53,081 nucleotides of DNA from CAZCZR01 sp964503455. GTDB lineage: Bacteria; Bacillota; Clostridia; UBA1381. The notes under the pieces were generated by a model that did no database searches, was not told the origin of the DNA, and saw only the letters and a list, made by a program, of their open reading frames with translations. Positions 47,476 through 53,081 of this stretch are shown here, piece after piece (the first letter of the stretch is position 1; each line of letters starts with the position of its first letter). Both the position numbers and the translations under genes were made by a program. Where the stretch lies: contig CAZCZR010000003.1 of assembly GCA_964503455.1 (NCBI GenBank), positions 1 through 53,081 of the forward strand, in the 5' to 3' direction.

Positions 47476-49965
47476 ATGTACACGTCAAAGACAGCAGAGG
47501 AAATATGCGCCGAGCTTCGCACGGATATACGCACCGGACTCACGGAAAAGGAAGCTTGCGAGAGAAGGTTAAGGTACGGGCCGAACGCCATAACCGAACA
47601 GAAACGAAAGTCTGTGCCGGCGAGGTTCTTCGCGCAGTTTTCCGATTTTATGACGCTGGTGCTTATAGCCGCATCGGTTATTTCTTATATAACCTCAGCC
47701 GCTGCGGGCAGCGCCGATATTACGGAGCCCTTGATAATTCTTGCGATAGTGTTTTTAAATGCCGTTATGGGTACGGTTCAGGAGCTTCGCGCCGAGAGAA
47801 GCCTTGCCGAGCTTAAAAAGCTCTCATCTCCTCATGCCGTGGTGATAAGAAGCGGCAGAAAGGTCGTAATACCCTCCGAGGAGGTCACTGTCGGGGATAT
47901 TCTTGTCCTTAAGACGGGTGATATTATAAGCGCGGACGGAAGGCTTTTTGAATGTAGATCCATGTATACCGACGAGTCCGCGCTTACGGGCGAGAGCATA
48001 AGCACTGAAAAAAGCGCGGAACCGATTCGGGGCGGAAATCTCCATCCGGGGGATATGCGCAATATGGTTTTTGCCTCTACCGCGGTGACGGGCGGCAGCG
48101 GAAGAGCTATTGTTACTTCCGTAGGGATGAGTACGGAAACGGGCAGCATAGCGGGACTGCTTTCTTCGGATGAGGATGAAAAAACGCCGCTTCAAAGACG
48201 TCTTGACCGCACGGGCAGCGTTTTGGGAGTGTCCGCGCTGATTATATGCGCTTTGATATTCGCTATAGGCATTTTTCGCGGACTGCCCTTCCTTGAAATG
48301 CTTATGACCTCTGTAAGCCTTGCCGTTGCGGCTATACCGGAAGGGTTGTCGGCTGTGGTGACGGTTATACTCGCTATGGGTGTGGCGCGTATGGCAAGGC
48401 GAAGCGCCGTTGTCAGAACGCTGTCCGCCACCGAGGCTCTCGGCTCGGCTACCGTTATATGCACCGACAAGACCGGCACTCTTACCGAAAACAAGCTCAG
48501 CGTATCGGAATATATGGGTGAGGCGGGGAGACTTTTAGAATACGCCGCCCTTTGCACCGATGCAGACAACCTGAACTCCACCGACATCGCAGTGCTTGAA
48601 GCGGCAAAGCTGCACGGAGTGAAAAAGACCGCAGCACCCGATATGATCATACCGTTCAGCTCCGAAACGAAGCTTATGGAGGTAAGAGCGGGAGGCATGA
48701 GGGTGATAAAGGGCGCGCCCGAAAAGGTTCTTGAAAGATGCACACGGACCGACGCCGAGGGCAGGTCAAAGCCTCTTTCCTCCGCCGGTAAGCAGGCTAT
48801 AGCAGACAAGGTGTCCGCCGCGGCGAAACGCGCTCTGCGCGCCGTGGCCGTCGCCCGCTCGGAAAACGGAGCTATGGTGTTTTCGGGCATAATATATCTT
48901 GAGGACAGAATACGCCCCGAAGCGGAAAAGGCTGTCAAGGTATGCGCCGAAGCGGGAATACGGACTGTCATGGTGACCGGCGATCACCCCGCCACAGCCG
49001 AGGCCGTGGCGAAAAAGGCGGGAATACTCGCGGGCGGCGGGTCTGTCATGACAGGCGCGGAGCTTGATGCGGCTGACGACGCAAGGCTTGATGCGCTTAT
49101 AGACAACGTGAGAGTGTTCGCAAGAGTGACTCCTTCTCATAAGGCGCGCATAGTAAAGGCGTACCGCCGCAAAGGCGAAACAGTCGCGATGACCGGCGAC
49201 GGCGTGAATGACGCGCCCTCGTTAAAGCTTGCAGACATAGGATGCAGCATGGGCAAAAACGGCACCGAGGTGGCAAAAAGCGCCTCGGATATTATACTCG
49301 CCGACGATAATTTTGCCACGATAGCCGAAGCGGTGCGTCTGGGGCGCGGGATATACGACAACATAAGAAAAGCCGTCAGGTTTCTGCTCTCAAGCAATAT
49401 CGGGGAGATAATGACCATGTTTTCCTGCCTTGTAATGGGCTGGCAGACACCTCTCCTGCCTATACAGCTTTTGTGGGTAAATCTTGTTACGGACTCGCTG
49501 CCGGCGGTGGCTCTGGGACTTGATCCAATCGATCCCGCGATCATGAAGCGCCGCCCGATAGGGAAGAATGAGCCGCTTTTTAAAATGTCCGATATGCTTA
49601 CCGAAGGCGTTATGATAGGCGCGCTGGCTCTTGCGGCATTTTCCGCGGGAAGGTATCGCTACGGCATAGAAACGGCGCGGACGCTGACCTTTACGGTGCT
49701 TGCCGTGTCGCAGCTGTTTCATGCCTTCAATATGCGCAGCGAGGGATCGGTATTCAAAGCGGGAGTGCTTAAAAACAAATACCTTGACGCGTCGCTTGTT
49801 ATAGGACTTATCATGCAGGCGGCTGCGGTAACTGTGCCTAAGGCTTCGGCATTGTTCGGCACTGCGGCTCTTTCGGCGGGGCAGTGGACGTTCGCCATGG
49901 CGCTTTCTGTGATGCCGGTGGTTATAATGGAGCTGCAGAAGGCTATAAATTCAAGGCGCGCGTAA
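47476..49965 (+). CDS. P-type Ca2+-transporting ATPase (SERCA/PMR1-like)
   Basis: An 829-residue P2A-type cation pump in the cytoplasmic membrane. Visible are the actuator motif SALTGES, the transmembrane motif AAIPEGLSAVVTVILAMG (PEGL, ion site), the phosphorylated Asp in CTDKTGTLTENKL, the ATP-binding KGAPEKVLERC, DPPRPEAEKAV-like DRIRPEAEKAV, and the hinge MTGDGVNDAPSLKLADIGCSMG. M6 reads NLVTDSLPAVALGLDP. PEGL plus NLVTDSLPA match calcium (or Ca/Mn) pumps. I chose ATG 47476 (GGGGGAG upstream). Its 3' end overlaps the dacF 3' end by 23 bases on the other strand. Confidence 0.95.
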   Translation: MYTSKTAEEICAELRTDIRTGLTEKEACERRLRYGPNAITEQKRKSVPARFFAQFSDFMTLVLIAASVISYITSAAAGSADITEPLIILAIVFLNAVMGTVQELRAERSLAELKKLSSPHAVVIRSGRKVVIPSEEVTVGDILVLKTGDIISADGRLFECRSMYTDESALTGESISTEKSAEPIRGGNLHPGDMRNMVFASTAVTGGSGRAIVTSVGMSTETGSIAGLLSSDEDEKTPLQRRLDRTGSVLGVSALIICALIFAIGIFRGLPFLEMLMTSVSLAVAAIPEGLSAVVTVILAMGVARMARRSAVVRTLSATEALGSATVICTDKTGTLTENKLSVSEYMGEAGRLLEYAALCTDADNLNSTDIAVLEAAKLHGVKKTAAPDMIIPFSSETKLMEVRAGGMRVIKGAPEKVLERCTRTDAEGRSKPLSSAGKQAIADKVSAAAKRALRAVAVARSENGAMVFSGIIYLEDRIRPEAEKAVKVCAEAGIRTVMVTGDHPATAEAVAKKAGILAGGGSVMTGAELDAADDARLDALIDNVRVFARVTPSHKARIVKAYRRKGETVAMTGDGVNDAPSLKLADIGCSMGKNGTEVAKSASDIILADDNFATIAEAVRLGRGIYDNIRKAVRFLLSSNIGEIMTMFSCLVMGWQTPLLPIQLLWVNLVTDSLPAVALGLDPIDPAIMKRRPIGKNEPLFKMSDMLTEGVMIGALALAAFSAGRYRYGIETARTLTFTVLAVSQLFHAFNMRSEGSVFKAGVLKNKYLDASLVIGLIMQAAAVTVPKASALFGTAALSAGQWTFAMALSVMPVVIMELQKAINSRRA

Positions 49966-51112
49966 AATAGCTTTTCAGTATATCGCCGAAGGAAAGGCGG
50001 TCAACACTCTCGCAGGCGGCTATATCAACGGCGCCGGCAGCCTCGCCGTTACGGCGTATTTCAGCGGTTCCGATAATGTCGCCGACGGATATGGGCGCCT
50101 GTAAATTATCGCGCATGACGTTGTCAACGGTGTACTCGTCTTTGCCGCTTTTTGAGGTCAGCTCGGAAAAGTCCGCTGTGTATATGCCCGAAACATTGTC
50201 TGTCACACCGTTTTGCACGGGCGCTTCTCCGGCGGGGCAGCCGCTTTTCACGGGCGTTTTGACTGCGTATGAGGCGAAGCCGTAATCAAGAAGCGCTTTT
50301 GCGGAATTGAATCTGTCATTCGATGAGGGAGCGCCGAGGATAACGGCTATAAGCTGCATACCGTCGCGTTCGGCGGACGCTGAAATACAGCAGCCCGCAA
50401 CGGAAGTGGAGCCTGTCTTAAGACCGTTCGCGCCCGGATAAAAGCGAATGAGCCTGTTTGTGTTGGCAAGCTGAAATTTCCCGCCGCGAAGCTCATCGGT
50501 CCAGATTTTTGTGTAGTTAAATATGATCTTGTGGGTAAGCAGTTCCCTCGACATCAGCGCCACATCGCGCGCCGAGGAAAAATGCTCATCGGCGTCAAGA
50601 CCGTTGGTATTCACAAAATGCGTGTTCATCATGCCAAGCTCCTTTGCGCGGGAGTTCATCATCTCAACGAACGCGGCTTCGCTGCCCGCGATATGCTCCG
50701 CCATTGCGACACAGCCGTCGTTCGCCGACGCTACGGTAATGCCTTTCAGCATATCATCTACCTTAAGCTGCTCTCCTACCTCCAAAAACATGGTGGAACC
50801 GCCCATGCTTTCGGCCCGTTCGCTTGCTGTCACCGTATCGTCAAGATGCAGCTCGCCCGAATCAAGCGCCTCGCATATGAGAAGCAGCGTCATTATTTTT
50901 GTAACGCTCGCTATCGGCAGCTGCTCGTTGGGGTTGGATTCAAAAAGAATATTCCCCGTGGACTGCTCCATTAAAACGGCAGCCTTGGCGTTTATTTCAG
51001 GCGCAGCCTTGGCATCCGCGGCGGGCGCGGGCTCGGCAAATGCCGCTTTCGGAAATAAAAATACAAACGCGGATAAAACGCATATCAGTTTTTCGGATAA
51101 ATGCTTTTTCAT
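49943..51112 (-). CDS. dacF: D-alanyl-D-alanine carboxypeptidase (DacF/PBP5-like)
   Basis: A 389-residue secreted penicillin-binding protein that trims the last D-Ala of peptidoglycan stems. Signal peptide at residues 1-26 (ending FAEPAP region). Catalytic motifs: PIASVTKIMTLLLICEAL (SxxK, about residue 72), VASANDGCVAMAEHI (SxN) and GLKTGSTSVAGCCIS (KTG). The C-terminal domain of about 100 residues follows. ATG 51112 has CGGAGGTAC upstream. DacF is the typical sporulation member of the family in Bacillus, but SpoIIAA/AB genes that often follow dacF are not seen here, so only the enzyme class is sure. Confidence 0.95.
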   Translation of the reverse strand: MKKHLSEKLICVLSAFVFLFPKAAFAEPAPAADAKAAPEINAKAAVLMEQSTGNILFESNPNEQLPIASVTKIMTLLLICEALDSGELHLDDTVTASERAESMGGSTMFLEVGEQLKVDDMLKGITVASANDGCVAMAEHIAGSEAAFVEMMNSRAKELGMMNTHFVNTNGLDADEHFSSARDVALMSRELLTHKIIFNYTKIWTDELRGGKFQLANTNRLIRFYPGANGLKTGSTSVAGCCISASAERDGMQLIAVILGAPSSNDRFNSAKALLDYGFASYAVKTPVKSGCPAGEAPVQNGVTDNVSGIYTADFSELTSKSGKDEYTVDNVMRDNLQAPISVGDIIGTAEIRRNGEAAGAVDIAACESVDRLSFGDILKSYFTRALNL

Positions 51113-51310
51113 TTCAGTACCTCCGTACAATTTTGTTTATTCGATATTTATGATGNNNNNNNNNNNNNNNNNNNNNNNNNNNNNNNNNNNNNNNNNNNNN
51201 NNNNNNNNNNNNNNNNNNNNNNNNNNNNNNNNNNNNNNNNNNNNNNNNNNNNNNNATGCTTTTTCATTTCAGTACCTCCGTACAATTTTGTTTATTCGAT
51301 ATTTATGATG
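51101..51310. repeat. 55-bp duplicated flanks around the 51156-51255 assembly gap
   Basis: The 55 bases 51101-51155 (end of the dacF ribosome-binding region and upstream sequence) are identical to 51256-51310, with exactly 100 N between. This is the expected product of joining two contigs that share a 55-mer, so I read it as one sequence, not a real duplication. The true upstream of dacF probably continues at 51311. Confidence 0.9.
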
Positions 51311-51390
51311 TGCCAAAGAAAGAAAAAATAAACATACCGGACGGCGGTTTAAAAAAAATTTTATTTCACCCGTTCTTTAAGATGATACGG

Positions 51391-51426
51391 GTAAAAAAAC
51401 AAGGGGCGCATAAATCAGCGCCTCTT
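51391..51426 (-). terminator. Terminator overlapping the transglutaminase-like gene's stop
   Basis: Minus strand AAGAGGCGC/GCGCCCCTT stem (one G-U pair) around a loop that contains the TGA stop, then GTTTTTTTAC. The last codons of the gene form half of the stem. Confidence 0.75.
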
Positions 51427-52638
51427 GCTGTATTCGATTATTTTATGATTTGCGGAGAAAAATTCAAGGTTCGCGTCAAAGTACAGGTGATTTACCGATT
51501 CGCCCTTTATCATTTCCCCGTTTTCCGCCTTGTTCGGACTGTCCCAAGTGGTATCGACGATGATCCAGCGTCCGTCGGCGTAGACCTCGTTCCATGCGTG
51601 ATTCTGTTCTTCGGTGTTTACGTTAGAGTCGTTCCAGCGGGTATTGTTGTCTATGCCGAGAGCATAGCCTGATACGATATTGCACGGAAGTCCCGCCGCG
51701 CGGCAAAGCGACGCGTATAGGGTCGCGTATCCCAAACATACCGCCTTTTTGGAGGCTATCACCTCCATCGCGGAATATGGAAGCGTCTGCCCCGAATTTA
51801 GGTTGTCACGGTCATAATACAGATATGACGCTACCCAGTCATGCAATGCGCGGGCTTTATCGTAATCGCTGTCAAGGTCTTTTGTTATCTCATTTGCTAT
51901 GGAAATAACGCTCGGCACGTCCGATTGTATGGAGGCTGTTGCTCTAAGAGCCTCCGTACGGGATTTATCCTTGATATAAAGCGCTCTGTTATGCTCATAG
52001 ACCGGCGATCTTTCAAGACTCCATGCACCGTTTTCGCGAACCGCGTACAGGTAATCAAGCACCCAGCTGGTGTATTCTCCGAATTGTTTTCTGCCGGTAT
52101 AAACACTGATTTCAAGTGTATTCTCTGTGGTTTGGGGCAGCTTGATCGTCTTGTTGAACTTGCCCTCGTTATCCGCCGCGAAGGGAGTCTGCAAAAGCTC
52201 CTCGCCCGAAAGAGTGTTAATGTTCACTATAAGATGCGATTTGTCCTTCCCTCCGGAAACGCCGAATACCGATACGCTGTCGTTTTGCACAGTCACGCTG
52301 ATATTCTCTTTCGGGTAAAATGACAGCATGGGACTGTTTTCTATAAAAGCGTTATGCGCCACGTCCTCCGGATCGATAGGCAGCTCGTCATTTTTGATAA
52401 TGGCGGCTATCTCCGAAAAGGACGGAATACGGTCGGTTATATCCGAAAGCCTGCCCGCCGCGCTTTTGACCTTCTCCGCCGCAGCAGGATATTTCTCGCA
52501 CAGCGCGGGAGCGTAGTTCTCCGGCGAGGTGAAAATGTCCGTTTCCGAATTTAGCGCGACAAGCGCCGCCGTTATAATAAGTAAAATAAGTATTACGCGG
52601 ATCAAGCATCCGCCGCCTTTGTCTGAACGATGTGCCAT
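51415..52638 (-). CDS. Membrane-anchored transglutaminase-like cysteine protease-fold protein
   Basis: A 407-residue protein with an N-terminal transmembrane helix (residues 11-29) and an extracellular part. Residues about 95-230 are beta-rich and not recognised. The transglutaminase-like domain is at about 245-385: KARALHDWVASYLYYDRDNL, the Cys in ASKKAVCLGYATLYASLCRAAGLPC, the His in EEQNHAWNEVYADGRWIIVDTTWD (catalytic Cys, His, Asp). Many such proteins act on the cell wall or on surface proteins in Firmicutes. The gene ends inside a terminator hairpin. Confidence 0.9.
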   Translation of the reverse strand: MAHRSDKGGGCLIRVILILLIITAALVALNSETDIFTSPENYAPALCEKYPAAAEKVKSAAGRLSDITDRIPSFSEIAAIIKNDELPIDPEDVAHNAFIENSPMLSFYPKENISVTVQNDSVSVFGVSGGKDKSHLIVNINTLSGEELLQTPFAADNEGKFNKTIKLPQTTENTLEISVYTGRKQFGEYTSWVLDYLYAVRENGAWSLERSPVYEHNRALYIKDKSRTEALRATASIQSDVPSVISIANEITKDLDSDYDKARALHDWVASYLYYDRDNLNSGQTLPYSAMEVIASKKAVCLGYATLYASLCRAAGLPCNIVSGYALGIDNNTRWNDSNVNTEEQNHAWNEVYADGRWIIVDTTWDSPNKAENGEMIKGESVNHLYFDANLEFFSANHKIIEYSKRR

Positions 52639-52822
52639 AGTAATTCCTCAATGTTTTATATACGGCTTGCGTTAGGTGATCTGTATTGAACAATGCGCTT
52701 TAACGCAAACCGGCAAGTTGAATGAGTCCGATAAATTTATATTAAAGAAGTTATTCGATCTCATAAATACCCTTATGGTTATTAATAAAAAAGACGCCGC
52801 ACTTTTAAATGCAACGTCTGAG

Positions 52823-52897
<75 letters not shown>

Positions 52898-52929
52898 GCA
52901 GCCAAAAACATGGAAGTAGTTTGCATAAA

Positions 52930-53004
52930 TGGAGCGGAAGACGAGATTCGAACTCGCGACGTTCACCTTGGGAAGGTGACGCTCTACCACTGAGCCACTC
53001 CCGC
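52930..53004 (-). tRNA. tRNA-Gly (anticodon CCC)
   Basis: Minus strand. Acceptor GCGGGAG pairs with CTTCCGC, anticodon stem TCACC/GGTGA with loop TTCCCAA giving CCC, T-arm GCGAG-TTCGAAT-CTCGT. Discriminator T and encoded CCA (52930-52932). Confidence 0.95.
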
Positions 53005-53026
53005 AAATGTCATCCGAAAAGATGAC

Positions 53027-53081
53027 TGGTGCTTCCGGGTGGAATCGAACCGCCGACACTGGGATTTTCAGTCCCATGCTC
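53027..53081 (-). tRNA. tRNA-Phe (anticodon GAA), partial at window end
   Basis: Minus strand, cut by the window edge. The visible part has anticodon stem TGGGA/TCCCA with loop CTGAAAA (GAA), T-arm GGCGG-TTCGATT-CCACC (one C-A mismatch), acceptor half CGGAAGC, discriminator A and encoded CCA (53027-53029). Third member of a tRNA cluster. Confidence 0.85.

Noticed and set aside
48192..48971. Long antisense open frame (259 residues) inside the Ca2+-ATPase gene.
   Set aside because: It mirrors the codon pattern of a clear sense gene; composition and lack of motifs mark it as a shadow. The same holds for 26146-27018 opposite lysS and 23186-23881 opposite the stalk-repeat gene.
51101..51310. Duplicate dacF upstream region as tandem promoters.
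   Set aside because: Exact 55-bp identity on both sides of 100 N is best explained by an assembly join.

Overview
The window looks like part of a scaffold from an uncultured, endospore-forming Clostridia species (Firmicutes). The reasons are the gene order hprK-PHP-murB-rapZ-yvcK-whiA, a SpoIIID gene, a SigB/F/G-type sigma factor, strong AGGAGG ribosome binding sites, frequent TTG/GTG starts, tRNAs with encoded CCA, and PdxS/PdxT-type vitamin B6 synthesis. The assembly has three gaps of exactly 100 N (5518-5617, 43292-43391, 51156-51255). Each is flanked by the same sequence on both sides (12, 29 and 55 bp), so they look like scaffolder joins of contigs that already overlap. The scaffold is probably metagenomic.

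Layout. 1-3700: an LplABC-type sugar ABC importer (minus). 3755-4039: spoIIID. 4187-8115: one tightly overlapping plus-strand operon, yihY - Gly/Ser/Arg-rich protein - DUF6734-like glycosyltransferase - flavodoxin-fold reductase - PqqD-like protein - S24/S26 peptidase. I do not recognise it as a described system. 8151-10109: pdxST and rpmB (minus). 10203-15819: the hprK-to-whiA cluster, in which the PHP gene is frameshifted. 15842-19650: an Fe-alcohol dehydrogenase (minus), then an aldo/keto reductase, a VanZ-like protein with an apparent non-AUG start, and MscS. 19659-27681 (minus): hpt, three envelope proteins (DHHW, SLH, copper-amine-oxidase-N), pyrE, a sigma factor, a membrane protein and lysS. 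28151-29377: HtrA.

The centrepiece is a bacterial microcompartment (BMC) operon, 29676-40397, minus strand. In transcription order it reads class II (fuculose/rhamnulose-phosphate type) aldolase, an orphan diol-dehydratase small-subunit homologue, PduO, PduP-like aldehyde dehydrogenase, Zn alcohol dehydrogenase, four BMC-H shell proteins, PduL, EutN/PduN vertex protein, PduS, PduT and a DeoR regulator. A TTTACA-17-TATAAT promoter overlaps AGTGTTTTT repeats. Inferred chemistry: a 6-deoxyhexulose-1-phosphate is cleaved to dihydroxyacetone phosphate plus lactaldehyde. Lactaldehyde is then split between an oxidised branch (acyl-CoA to acyl-phosphate) and a reduced branch (1,2-propanediol) inside the shell. 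Neither a glycyl-radical diol dehydratase nor PduC/PduD is visible, yet a PduE-like protein and a PduO with a degenerate adenosyltransferase domain are kept. This is the most interesting biology in the window.

40600-53081: tRNA-Thr, yqeY-rpsU-HIT, a stress/envelope-like cluster (repeat lipoprotein, Lys/Asp-repeat lipoprotein, two membrane proteins, aquaporin), a LysR regulator with an autoregulatory-looking operator, a HAD phosphatase, a P-type Ca2+-ATPase overlapping convergently with dacF, a transglutaminase-like protein, and a tRNA-Cys/Gly/Phe cluster cut by the window end.
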